A DNA stretch of 64,000 nt from Bog-532 sp965277615. Its GTDB lineage: Bacteria; Actinomycetota; Actinomycetes; Streptosporangiales; Streptosporangiaceae. The notes beneath the pieces are model-generated. The model had not been told where the DNA came from and made no database searches. It saw only the letters and a list, made by a program, of their open reading frames with translations. The stretch covers positions 1,488,001-1,552,000 of the forward strand of contig CBDIDG010000006.1 of assembly GCA_965277615.1 (NCBI GenBank), in the 5' to 3' direction. Positions 42,601 to 51,049 of this stretch are shown piece by piece (position 1 is the first letter of the stretch; every line of letters starts with the position of its first letter). The position numbers were made by a program, and so were the translations under genes.

Positions 42601-43922
42601 CCGCTGAGGGCCAGCCCGCCCCGGACCAGGGCGAATCCGTCGACAGCGGGCCCACAGAAATCGGCGCCGAGCCAGCGGACGTCGACCCGGAGGCCACCGA
42701 GGTCGTGCCGCTGCTGGAACCGCGCGACGGCCTGCCGCCGGTGGTGGAGAGTGCCGAGGCGCTGGAACGGGCCATCCAGGCGCTGGCCGGGGGGACCGGG
42801 CCGATCGCGGTCGACGCCGAGCGGGCGTCGGGGTACCGCTACGGCCACCGCGCCTACCTGGTGCAGCTGCGCCGGGCGGGCTCGGGCACGGTGCTCATCG
42901 ACCCGATCTTGTGCCCGGACCTGTCCGGGATCGACGCGGTCCTGGCCGACACCGAGACCGTGCTGCACGCCGCGTCACAGGACCTGCCCTGCCTGTCCGA
43001 GCTGAACTACCGGCCCCGGCTGCTGTTCGACACCGAGCTGGCCGGGCGGCTGCTCGGCTTCCCGCGGGTCGCGCTGGGCACGCTGGTCGAGACCGTGCTC
43101 GGCCTGCACCTGGAGAAGGGGCACTCGGCCGCCGACTGGTCCACCCGGCCGCTGCCGGTGGAATGGCTGCGGTACGCCGCGCTGGACGTCGAGGTGCTGG
43201 TCGAGCTGCGGGACGCGCTGGCCGAGATGCTGGTCGAGCAGGGCAAGCTGGACTGGGCCGAGCAGGAGTTCGCCGCGGTGCTGTCGGCCGCCCCGCCCGC
43301 GCCGCGGCCCGATCCTTGGCGCCGGACGTCCGGCATCCACCGGGTCCGCAGCCGTCGCAGCCTGGCCGTGGTCCGGGCGCTGTGGGAACAGCGGGACCAG
43401 ATCGCCCAGGAGCTGAACCTGTCCCCCGGGCGGGTGCTGCCGGACGCGGCGATCGTGGAGGCGGCCCGGTCTCTGCCCACCAGCAACGGCACGCTGACCA
43501 AGATCGGCGGGTTCACCGGCCGGGTGGCACGCAAGCACCTGCCGGAGTGGCTCGGGGCCATCCGGCTGGCCCGCGGCCTGCCCGAGAACGCGCTGCCCGA
43601 CACCGGCGGTAACGCGGTGGCCAGCGGGCCGCCGCCCACCCACCGCTGGGCCGAGCGGGACCCGGCGGCCGCGGCCCGGCTGGCCGCGGTACGGGCCACC
43701 ATCGCCGAGCTGGCCGAACGGCACACGATGCCGACGGAGAACCTGCTGCCCCCGGACGCCGTGCGCCGGATCAGCTGGGAGCCGCCGGAACCGCCGGACC
43801 CGCTGGCGGTCGAGGCGGCGCTGAGCGGTTTCGGGGCCCGCCGCTGGCAGGTCGAGCTGACCGCCGGGCCGATCGCCGCGGCCATCGAAGCCGTGGGCAG
43901 CCCTCAGCCTGATACGCCATGA
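42597..43922 (+). CDS. rnd: ribonuclease D-like 3'-5' exonuclease with HRDC domain
   Basis: A 441-residue protein. The DEDD exonuclease domain has motif I PIAVDAERASGYRYG, motif II HAASQDLPCL and motif III YAALDVEVLVELRD (about residues 75-215). An HRDC-like helical region follows (RSRRSLAVVRALWEQRDQIA; IVEAARSLPTSNGTL). It would trim 3' ends of tRNA or other structured RNA. GTG 42597 overlaps the DUF3000 stop; an acidic, disordered 40-residue N terminus precedes the domain. Overlaps dedA by ATGA. Confidence 0.88.
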   Translation: MTAEGQPAPDQGESVDSGPTEIGAEPADVDPEATEVVPLLEPRDGLPPVVESAEALERAIQALAGGTGPIAVDAERASGYRYGHRAYLVQLRRAGSGTVLIDPILCPDLSGIDAVLADTETVLHAASQDLPCLSELNYRPRLLFDTELAGRLLGFPRVALGTLVETVLGLHLEKGHSAADWSTRPLPVEWLRYAALDVEVLVELRDALAEMLVEQGKLDWAEQEFAAVLSAAPPAPRPDPWRRTSGIHRVRSRRSLAVVRALWEQRDQIAQELNLSPGRVLPDAAIVEAARSLPTSNGTLTKIGGFTGRVARKHLPEWLGAIRLARGLPENALPDTGGNAVASGPPPTHRWAERDPAAAARLAAVRATIAELAERHTMPTENLLPPDAVRRISWEPPEPPDPLAVEAALSGFGARRWQVELTAGPIAAAIEAVGSPQPDTP

Positions 43923-44782
43923 GCACGCCGGAGCTGCCGGGGATCTTCGGTACGCTCGCACCGATCCTCAACCACTACGGTTACCTCGCGGTGGGCGGCC
44001 TGGTCCTAGTCGAGGACTTCGGCATCCCGGTTCCCGGCGAGACGATCCTCATCGCGGCCTCGCTGTACGCGGGGGCGGGCAAGCTGAACGTGGTCGCGGT
44101 CGGCGTCATCGCCTGGATCTGCGCGGTGCTGGGCGACAACATCGGCTTCGCGATCGGGCACTTCGGCGGCCGGCGGCTGGCGCTGAAGTACGGCAAGTAC
44201 ATCTTCCTGACCCCCAAGCGGCTGGACCAGGCCGAGCAATTCTTTGACCACCACGGCGGCAAGATCATCGTGGCGGCACGGTTCATCGAGGGACTGCGCC
44301 AGGCCAATGGGATCGTGGCCGGAATCACCGGCATGCACTGGAAGCGGTTCATCCCGTTCAACGCGCTCGGGGCCGCGCTGTGGGTCGGCCTGTGGGTCAG
44401 CCTGGGCTACCTGGCCGGTAGCCACATCACCACCATCTACGAGCAGATCACCCGGTACTCGTTGTACCTGCTGATCGCGCTGGCGGTGGCGGTCGTGGTG
44501 CTGGTCGTTGTCCGGGTGCGCAAGCACCGGCGGACCCGGCAGCCCCGGGCCGAGACCGATTCGGCCACCGCTGAGGCTTCCGAGGTGCCTGAGACTTCCG
44601 AAACTTCCGAGGCGCCTGCGGCGCCTGCGGCTCCCGAGGCGCCCGAGGTTCCCGAGGCGCCCGAGGTTCCCGAGGCGCCCGAGGTTCCCGAGGCGCCCGA
44701 GGTTCCCGAGGCTCCGGCGGCTCCCGAGGCTCCGGCGGCGCCTGAGGCTGAAGCCTCGGTCAATAAGCCGGACAAGTCGTAG
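43919..44782 (+). CDS. DedA-family membrane protein with long PEVPEA repeat tail
   Basis: A 287-residue protein. Residues 1-205 are a DedA/VTT protein: the signature VEDFGIPVPGETIL, re-entrant GDNIGFAIGHFGGRRLALKY, and the conserved arginines in RFIEGLRQANGIVAG; membrane helices end at about 200. DedA proteins act as undecaprenyl- or phospholipid scramblases/flippases. The last ~80 residues are a cytoplasmic low-complexity tail of Pro-Glu-Ala-Val repeats (APEVPEAPEVPEAPEVPEA), unusual for DedA. The tail is coded by an 18-bp repeat antisense to the end of mutT1. Confidence 0.85.
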   Translation: MSTPELPGIFGTLAPILNHYGYLAVGGLVLVEDFGIPVPGETILIAASLYAGAGKLNVVAVGVIAWICAVLGDNIGFAIGHFGGRRLALKYGKYIFLTPKRLDQAEQFFDHHGGKIIVAARFIEGLRQANGIVAGITGMHWKRFIPFNALGAALWVGLWVSLGYLAGSHITTIYEQITRYSLYLLIALAVAVVVLVVVRVRKHRRTRQPRAETDSATAEASEVPETSETSEAPAAPAAPEAPEVPEAPEVPEAPEVPEAPEVPEAPAAPEAPAAPEAEASVNKPDKS

Positions 44783-45726
44783 CGTTCCATCCCGGCCAGC
44801 ATCGACTCCGCGGCCTGCAGCACCCAGAAGCCGCTCTTGCGCAGTGACGGGTCGGGCGGCGGGGGCGCGTTCAGGTACTCGCAGGCCACGGCCATGATGT
44901 CCGGGATATTCTCCCGGTGAGCGCAGATGACGGTCGGGATACCGTCCGCGAGCATGCCGCGCACCGCGTCGACCACTTCCGGATGGGTGACCTGGTCAGC
45001 TGACGTATCCGAATCGGAGTGGCGCGGCAGCATGAGCGCGGGTTCAACCACCACCGGCGCTCCGACGTGCCCCGCGTAGGGCTCGATGGTGGCCAGGCAG
45101 CGGGCCGCCGGGGAACTGACCACGCGGACCGGCCCGAAGCAGCCGAGCAGCGACACCAGCGTCCGGGCCTGCGACTGGCCCTTGAAGTCCAGCGGCCGGA
45201 GCAGGTCGTCGCCGGTCCAGTCCTTCTTGTGCCCGGCCGAGGCGTGCCGCAGCACCACCAGCGGGACGGTCCGGTACGGCCAGCGCGCGAAGTCGTTGAG
45301 CACGCTGACGTCGGTGGCGTAGGACAGCCGTTCCAGGGCCTGCGGCAGCCGGAACCAGCGCACCTCGTCGACCTCGTCGTTGGGGACGAACGCGGCCGGC
45401 TGGCCGGGCCGGGCCGGCTCGCCCGCGGCCCAGAACTCCACCCGCTTCGGGCGGCCGCCGACCAGGTAGTGAACGGTCTCCAGGCGGCGGCCGGCCAGCA
45501 GCCGGAGCCCGGCCTCCTCGGCCACCTCGCGGATGGCCGTCTGCGGCAGTTCCTCCCCGGGCTCGCGTTTGCCCTTGGCCAGCGACCAGTCGTCTCGCCG
45601 CGGGCGGTGGACGAGCAGGACCTCGGGTCCATCCCGGCCGCGCCGCCATGGCACCACGCCCGCGGCCTCGATCTCCGAGAGCATGGACAGCGTGTCCGAC
45701 CCCGGCTCGCCGCGGTCGTCAGCCAT
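44437..45726 (-). CDS. mutT1: MutT1-like Nudix hydrolase fused to histidine phosphatase
   Basis: A 429-residue protein. The Nudix box is GKREPGEELPQTAIREVAEE plus AGL (about 50-72). The C-terminal phosphoglycerate-mutase-like domain has the phospho-His motif VLRHASAGHKKDW (about 160) and the second His in VICAHRENIPD. Such fusions (MutT1 of mycobacteria) hydrolyse 8-oxo-dGTP/8-oxo-GTP and diadenosine polyphosphates. The enzyme core ends near 44790; the frame then stays open for ~110 residues, mostly GASGTSGASG repeats, antisense to dedA, and stops only at 44437. ATG 45726 overlaps the ppk1 stop by eight bases, the conserved actinobacterial ppk-mutT1 pair. Confidence 0.87.
   Translation of the reverse strand: MADDRGEPGSDTLSMLSEIEAAGVVPWRRGRDGPEVLLVHRPRRDDWSLAKGKREPGEELPQTAIREVAEEAGLRLLAGRRLETVHYLVGGRPKRVEFWAAGEPARPGQPAAFVPNDEVDEVRWFRLPQALERLSYATDVSVLNDFARWPYRTVPLVVLRHASAGHKKDWTGDDLLRPLDFKGQSQARTLVSLLGCFGPVRVVSSPAARCLATIEPYAGHVGAPVVVEPALMLPRHSDSDTSADQVTHPEVVDAVRGMLADGIPTVICAHRENIPDIMAVACEYLNAPPPPDPSLRKSGFWVLQAAESMLAGMERYDLSGLLTEASASGAAGASGAAGASGTSGASGTSGASGTSGASGTSGASGAAGAAGASEVSEVSGTSEASAVAESVSARGCRVRRCLRTRTTTSTTTATASAISRYNEYRVICS
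44633..44714. repeat. 18-bp tandem repeat coding on both strands
   Basis: About 4.5 copies of CCCGAGGCGCCCGAGGTT, nearly identical. Plus-strand codons give PEAPEV (DedA tail); minus-strand codons give GASGTS (MutT1 tail). The 18-base unit keeps both frames open whatever the copy number. Confidence 0.8.
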
Positions 45727-48061
45727 CGCCCGACCGCGGATGCCGGTCCCGGATCAGCTTGAACTGGATGTCCCGCAGCCGTTTGCCGTCCGGGGCCAGG
45801 TTGTGCCGGGTCCAGGTGCCGTCGCCGTCCAGCCACCAGGACGCGGTGCCGTCGTCCATGCCCAGGTCCATCAGCTTGCGCAGTTCCCGGCAGTGCCCAG
45901 GGTCGCCGACCCGGACGATGACCTCCACCCGCCGGTCGAGGTTCCGGTGCATCATGTCCGGACTGCCCAGCCACACTTCGCCGGTCTCGTCCGGATCGGT
46001 GCCGGCGCCGTCTTCCGCTGGCTCTCCGGTGCCGAACGAGTAGACCCGCGAATGCTCCAGGAACCGGCCCAGGATGCTGCGCACCCGGATCGTCTCGGAC
46101 AGCCCGGGCACCCCGGGCCTGACGGCCGAGATGCCACGGACCCACAGGTCGATCGGCACACCGGCCTGCGACGCCCGGTACAGCGCGTCGACAATCACCT
46201 CGTCGATGACCGCGTTGCACTTGAACTGGATCCGGGCCGGTTTGCCCGCCAGCTTCCGCTCCGCCTGGTGGGCGATCCGGCCGACCAGGCCCGCGCGCAG
46301 GGATTCCGGGGCAACCAGCAGCCGCCGGTAGGAGTCCTGGCGGCTGTACCCGGTCAGGTGGTTGAACAGGTCGGTGGCGTCCTCACCCACGGTGGGGTCC
46401 GCGGTGAGCAGGCCGAAGTCCTCGTACAGCCGGGCCGTCGACGGGTTGTAGTTGCCGGTGCCGATGTGGCAGTACCGGCGCAGCGACCCGTCCGCCTCCT
46501 CGCGCACGATCAGCAGCACCTTGCAGTGCGTCTTCAGGCCCACGAACCCGTAGACGACGTGGCAGCCCGCCTCTTCCAGCTTCCTGGCCCAGGCGATGTT
46601 GGCCCGCTCGTCGCCGCGCGCCTTGATCTCCACCACCACCACGACCTGCTTGCCCAGCTCGGCCGCGTCGATCAGCGCGTCCACGATCGGTGAGTCGCCG
46701 CTGGTCCGGTACAGGGTCTGCTTGATGGCCAGCACGCTCGGGTCGGCCGCCGCCTCGTCGATCAGCCGTTCCACGCTGGTGGTGAACGAGTCGTACGGGT
46801 GGTGCACCAGCACGTCCCGCTCGCGCAGCGCGGTGAAGATGTCGGTGTCCTTGGGGATGGCCGACGACGAGGGCACGAACGGCGGGTAGCGCAGCTCGCC
46901 GATGTCCAGGTCGGCGATGGCGGTCAGGCCGGACAGGTCCAGCGGGCCCGGGACCCGGTACACCGCCCGCCGGTCCACGCCCAGCTCGGTGACCAGCCGG
47001 TCCAGCACGTCGCTGGACATCGAGTCCTCGACCTCGAGCCGGACCGCGGGGTCGAAACGACGCCGCAGCAGCTCGCGCTCCAGCGCCTGCAGCAGGTCCT
47101 CGGTGATGTCCTCGTCGACTTCGAGGTCCCGCACGCGGGTGACCCGGAACACGTGGTGCTCGACGATGTCCAGACCCGCGAACAGCTGGGTCAGGTGGGC
47201 CGCGATGACGTCCTCGATCGGCACGAACCGATGGGGTGAGACGGCCAGGAACCGCGGCAGCAGCGGCGGCACCTTGACCCGGGCGAACATGCTCGCACCG
47301 GTCCGCCCGTCGGCCACCATCACGGCCAGGTTGAGCGACAGGCCGGAGATGAACGGGAACGGGTGGGCCGGGTCGACCACCAGCGGGGTCAGCACTGGGT
47401 AGATGCGCTCACGGAACAGCTCGCGCAGGTTGTCCCGCTCGCCGGAGGACAGCTCCTTCCAGCGCAGGATCTCAATGCCCTGGGCGTTCAGCGCGGGCAG
47501 GACCTGCTCGCTGAAGCAGGCCGCGTGCCGGGCGGTCAGCCGGCCGGTCAGCTCCAGAGTCCGGTTCAGCACCTGGCCGGGGAGCTGGAGGCTGACCCCC
47601 TCGACCGGCAGCCCGGCCGCCATCCGGCGCATCAGGCCTGCCACTCGGACCATGAAGAACTCGTCCAGGTTGCTGGCGAAAATGGCCAGGTAGCGGACGC
47701 GCTCCAGCAGCGGGACGGTGTCGTCCTCGGCCAGCTCCAGCACCCGCTGGTTGAAGCGCAGCCAGCTTTCCTCGCGGTCCAGGTACCGGTCGGGCGGCAG
47801 CGGGCCCAGCTTGGCCTGGCTGACCACCTGGTCGATCGCCTCCAGGCCGTGCGCGGTCAGGCGGTCAGGCGGCGGAGTGTCCGGGTCCGGGTGCCGGCCC
47901 GAACCGTTCCGGTGCGCGGGCGCGATGCCCTCGGGGGCGTCGCGGTTCGCGGTCACCAGCGGCATGGCGTCATGAATCTGGCCGTTGGTGGCCTCAGCCC
48001 TGCTCTCGGCCGCCGGGCTGATGTCGATGTCCCCGTCTGGGGTCGCCTCGCCGTCGCTCAT
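45719..48061 (-). CDS. ppk1: polyphosphate kinase
   Basis: A 780-residue PPK1: N domain RYLDREESWLRFNQRVLELA and FASNLDEFFMVRVAGL, then catalytic C domains with YDSFTTSVERLIDEAA, KQTLYRTSGDSPIVDALI, the autophosphorylated His in VGLKTHCKVLLIVRE, and YCHIGTGNYNPSTARLYED. It makes long-chain polyphosphate from ATP reversibly. A disordered ~75-residue N-terminal extension makes it longer than the usual 690-740. ATG 48061 has GGGAGC upstream. Its stop overlaps mutT1, so the two are co-translated. Confidence 0.95.
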   Translation of the reverse strand: MSDGEATPDGDIDISPAAESRAEATNGQIHDAMPLVTANRDAPEGIAPAHRNGSGRHPDPDTPPPDRLTAHGLEAIDQVVSQAKLGPLPPDRYLDREESWLRFNQRVLELAEDDTVPLLERVRYLAIFASNLDEFFMVRVAGLMRRMAAGLPVEGVSLQLPGQVLNRTLELTGRLTARHAACFSEQVLPALNAQGIEILRWKELSSGERDNLRELFRERIYPVLTPLVVDPAHPFPFISGLSLNLAVMVADGRTGASMFARVKVPPLLPRFLAVSPHRFVPIEDVIAAHLTQLFAGLDIVEHHVFRVTRVRDLEVDEDITEDLLQALERELLRRRFDPAVRLEVEDSMSSDVLDRLVTELGVDRRAVYRVPGPLDLSGLTAIADLDIGELRYPPFVPSSSAIPKDTDIFTALRERDVLVHHPYDSFTTSVERLIDEAAADPSVLAIKQTLYRTSGDSPIVDALIDAAELGKQVVVVVEIKARGDERANIAWARKLEEAGCHVVYGFVGLKTHCKVLLIVREEADGSLRRYCHIGTGNYNPSTARLYEDFGLLTADPTVGEDATDLFNHLTGYSRQDSYRRLLVAPESLRAGLVGRIAHQAERKLAGKPARIQFKCNAVIDEVIVDALYRASQAGVPIDLWVRGISAVRPGVPGLSETIRVRSILGRFLEHSRVYSFGTGEPAEDGAGTDPDETGEVWLGSPDMMHRNLDRRVEVIVRVGDPGHCRELRKLMDLGMDDGTASWWLDGDGTWTRHNLAPDGKRLRDIQFKLIRDRHPRSGDG

Positions 48062-48211
48062 GCTCCCATTGTCACAGGCCGGTCAGATGCGGAGAACCCC
48101 CCGGCCGGTGTGACACTCTGTATCCGTTCTGTAAGCAGATGTACTGAGAGTAATGACCTCGAGCCGGATAACGGACGCGGCACGCCGGCCACGCCGACCA
48201 GCCCGATTGCC

Positions 48212-48217
48212 TATCAT
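48212..48217 (+). promoter_or_regulatory. leaderless-type -10 (TATCAT) for the glycosidase-like gene
   Basis: TATCAT ends six bases before GTG 48224. A GTG at 48218 directly abuts the hexamer and is rejected as start. Confidence 0.5.
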
Positions 48218-48223
48218 GTGCGA

Positions 48224-49183
48224 GTGCTCCCAGGTGAAGAAGGCTCAGCGGACTCCGAACAGGCCCCAGCCACGGCGGCTCCCCCGCCACCGCTGCCGGA
48301 CGATCTGGTCCTGCCCCGGCCCGGCCAGGGCCGCGTCGCGGTAGTTCCCCCCGGGCCGGGGCCGGGATACTGGGCGGGCGGGCCTTCCGCGGTGGCGGCG
48401 GACGGGGAGATCTTCCTGTCCTACCGGCTGCGCCGGCCCCTGGGCCACGGGCGGGGCTACGCGGTCGCGGTGGCCCGGTCCACCGACGGGGAGCACTTCG
48501 AGCCGCTGACCATGATCTCCAAAGACGAGATGGACACCGACTCGCTGGAGCGCCCGTTCATGGTGCGCACTCCGGAGGGCACCTGGCGGCTGTACCTGAG
48601 CTCGGCCACTCCCGGCACCAAGCACTGGCGGGTGGAAGTGCTGGAGGCGGCCCATCCGGCCGAGTTCAGCGCCCGCACCCGGCAGATGGTGCTGCCCGGC
48701 GACGCCAAGAAGGGCGTCAAGGACCCGGTGATCGTCCGCCGCGATGACGGCTGGCACATGTGGGTCACCTGCCACCCGCTGGACGACCCGGCCGAGACCG
48801 ACCAGATGGTCACCGAGTACGCGACCAGCCCGGACGGCCTGGACTGGACCTGGGACGGGGTGGCCCTCAGCGGCCGGCCGGGCCACTGGGACGCACGCGG
48901 GACCAGGGTCACCGCGGTGGTGTTCAGCGGCGCCACGATCGTGGCCTACTACGACGGCCGGGCCAGCGCGGCCGAGAACTACGAGGAGCGGACCGGCGTG
49001 GCCACCGGTACCCAGCCGACCGTGCTGACCCCGGTGGGGGCTGACCCCGTGGCCGCGTCCCCGTACCACGGCGGTGGCCTGCGCTACCTGGACATCCTGC
49101 CGCTGCCGGACGGCCGTCAGCGCCTTTACTACGAGATGACCCGGGCCGACGGCGCGCACGAACTCCGTACCGAGTTGCGCTAG
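48224..49183 (+). CDS. five-bladed beta-propeller glycosidase-like protein
   Basis: A 319-residue protein without signal peptide. The segments WAGGPSAVAADGEIFLSYRL, VARSTDGEHFEPL, SLERPFMVRTPEGTWRLYLS, KDPVIVRRDDGWHMWVTC, YATSPDGLDWTWDG and YYDGRASAAENYEER are strand repeats of the GH32/43/62/68/130-like propeller superfamily. KDPVIV and the acidic residues resemble glycosidase active sites, but the catalytic trio cannot be fixed. The frame is open far upstream through ppk1 antisense; GTG 48224 is chosen from the promoter. It is convergent with the sulfotransferase (four-base overlap). Confidence 0.7.
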   Translation: MLPGEEGSADSEQAPATAAPPPPLPDDLVLPRPGQGRVAVVPPGPGPGYWAGGPSAVAADGEIFLSYRLRRPLGHGRGYAVAVARSTDGEHFEPLTMISKDEMDTDSLERPFMVRTPEGTWRLYLSSATPGTKHWRVEVLEAAHPAEFSARTRQMVLPGDAKKGVKDPVIVRRDDGWHMWVTCHPLDDPAETDQMVTEYATSPDGLDWTWDGVALSGRPGHWDARGTRVTAVVFSGATIVAYYDGRASAAENYEERTGVATGTQPTVLTPVGADPVAASPYHGGGLRYLDILPLPDGRQRLYYEMTRADGAHELRTELR

Positions 49184-50172
49184 TCGGATGGGACTGGGCG
49201 GCCGTTACGGGCCTGCGTCTGCCCCTGCGGCCGGGTACCGACCAGGCCGCCGGACCGGTCCCGCGGCGCCCGCCAGTCGCTGAAGTCCGCGTTCAGCACC
49301 CGTTCCAGCAGCTCCAGGTCGGCTTCGAACCGCGGGATGAGCGCCTGCCGCTGCTCCCAGCTGAGCGGCTGCCGCTCCCGGCTGTGCCGCTGCAGAAACC
49401 GTTCCAGCCCGCCGGTCACCGCGTCCCAGGCCGATCCGGGCAGGAACCGGCCCACCGCGGCGCTGGCCCGCAGCAACTGGGCCACGGCCCGGTGCGACAG
49501 GGTGGCCTCCGGGTGCGACGTGACGTTCTGCCGCGGGATCTCGGTGACCACGCTCTGCTCCACACCAAGAAAGGCGAAGATCTCGTCCAGCGTCTTGGCC
49601 GGCTCGTCCACCAGCTGGCGGTACCGGATGACCAGCACCTGGTCCCGCGGGAACAGCGAGAACACGCGCTCGAGCTGCTCGCCGTACCGGCTCAGCCCGG
49701 TGTAGTGCCAGAACGAGGCCCAGCCCGCGTCGATCCGCCGCTGCTCCTCAGCGCAGGCCTGGACGAAATCGCCGATGGGCTCCAGTCCGGCCGACCACAG
49801 GTGGGTCCAGTTGGAGTGGGACCGCTCCACCGGGTCCCGGACGATCGCGATCAGCTTGGCGTCCGGTATGGCCTCGCGGATCCGGCGCATCGCGTCCCGG
49901 TCGTACAGGTACAGCGGGGTCGACTCGCCGCGCAACGTCCCGGGCGGCGCTGCGTCGAACAGCGCCTCGTAGTCAGCCCGGCGCCAGACGTGCTCGCGGT
50001 AGGTCTGCACGTCGCCTGGGCCGCCCCGCGTCGGCGGCGGGCCGTCGGTCAGGAAGTGCTTGGGCTCCTTAATCGGCGACATGTACAGCCCCGGGTGCTG
50101 GGCCAGGGCGGCGTGCAGCGCCGTGGTGCCCGCCTTGGGCGCACCGATCACCAGAAAGTCCGGCAAAGCCAC
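49180..50172 (-). CDS. sulfotransferase family protein
   Basis: A 330-residue protein with the PAPS 5'-phosphosulfate loop VIGAPKAGTTALHAALAQHP at the N terminus and the 3'-phosphate motif AIVRDPVERSHSNW at about residue 110, also PIKEPKHFL. It would transfer sulfate from PAPS to a hydroxyl of a sugar, lipid or small molecule; no secretion signal. GTG 50172 has GAGGAGG five bases upstream. The convergent glycosidase-like neighbour hints at a sugar substrate, weakly. Confidence 0.83.
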   Translation of the reverse strand: MALPDFLVIGAPKAGTTALHAALAQHPGLYMSPIKEPKHFLTDGPPPTRGGPGDVQTYREHVWRRADYEALFDAAPPGTLRGESTPLYLYDRDAMRRIREAIPDAKLIAIVRDPVERSHSNWTHLWSAGLEPIGDFVQACAEEQRRIDAGWASFWHYTGLSRYGEQLERVFSLFPRDQVLVIRYRQLVDEPAKTLDEIFAFLGVEQSVVTEIPRQNVTSHPEATLSHRAVAQLLRASAAVGRFLPGSAWDAVTGGLERFLQRHSRERQPLSWEQRQALIPRFEADLELLERVLNADFSDWRAPRDRSGGLVGTRPQGQTQARNGRPVPSD

Positions 50173-50341
50173 CTGGGCCTCCTCAGTACGTGAGACTCCG
50201 CCCGGCCGAAATAAAGGTTATGTCGGTTGTCTAAGTAGGTAATCGGCGTGCACTGATCCCAGCCGGCGGCCGGGCCAGTCCGCCTGCTGTCTGGCCAGGA
50301 AGACTACCCCGATCGGTGATCGGTAAATCGCTCCACCGCAG

Positions 50342-50347
50342 TACGGT
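50342..50347 (+). promoter_or_regulatory. leaderless-type -10 (TACGGT) for the methyltransferase
   Basis: TACGGT ends six bases before GTG 50354. Confidence 0.5.
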
Positions 50348-50353
50348 CTCGGG

Positions 50354-51049
50354 GTGGACGAATCCATTGAACCGGCCGGCTACCTGGCCGCCACCCGGAC
50401 CGCCTACGACACGGTCGCGGCCGACTACGCCGGCCTGCTGCGGGACGAGCTGGCCGGCCGTCCGGTGGACCGGGCCGCGCTGGCCGCGTTCGCCGAGCTG
50501 GTGCGGGCCACGGGGGCCGCCGGGCCGGTGGCCGAGGCGGGCTGCGGGCCGGGCCGCATCACGGCCCACCTAGACCGCCTGGGCCTGCCGATCTTCGGGA
50601 TCGACATGTCGCCCGGCATGCTGGCCGTGGCCCGGGGCTCACATCCCGGCCTGAGTTTCACGCAGGGTTATATGTCCGCCCTCCCCGTGGCCGACGGCGC
50701 GCTGGCCGGCCTGGTCGCCTGGTACTCGATCATCCACACCCCACCCGTTCGGCTGGCTGAGGTGTTCACCGAGTTCGGCCGGGCCCTGCGTCCCGGCGGT
50801 GAGCTGCTGCTCGCCTTCCAGGCTGGCGACGAGCAGGTGCACCTGCACCAGGCCTACGGCCACGCCATCACCCTGGACGCCTACCGCCTGCCGCCGGCCT
50901 GGATCGAGGACCTGCTGACCGCGGCCGGGCTGATCACCCACACCAGGATCCTGCGCGATCCGGGGCCGCGGGAGCCGACGCCGCAGGCCTACCTGCTGGC
51001 CCGCCGGATCAGCCCCGGTGAGCCCGGACCTCGGTCAGACGCTGGGTGA
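50354..51049 (+). CDS. class I SAM-dependent methyltransferase
   Basis: A 231-residue protein. The SAM motif I is GPVAEAGCGPGRITAHL (about residue 58), with acidic motif II FGIDMSPGMLAVAR and post-I LPVADGALAGLVAWYSIIH; family resembles the Methyltransf_11/25 small-molecule group. The start YLAATRTAYDTVAADYA is common in this group. The acceptor is unknown. Leaderless GTG. Its last 41 bases overlap the convergent sigma gene. Confidence 0.85.
   Translation: MDESIEPAGYLAATRTAYDTVAADYAGLLRDELAGRPVDRAALAAFAELVRATGAAGPVAEAGCGPGRITAHLDRLGLPIFGIDMSPGMLAVARGSHPGLSFTQGYMSALPVADGALAGLVAWYSIIHTPPVRLAEVFTEFGRALRPGGELLLAFQAGDEQVHLHQAYGHAITLDAYRLPPAWIEDLLTAAGLITHTRILRDPGPREPTPQAYLLARRISPGEPGPRSDAG

Noticed and set aside
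44633..44714. Regular repeats as CRISPR or minisatellite of mobile origin
   Set aside because: No spacers; the units are coding on both strands and confined to the dedA/mutT1 overlap.
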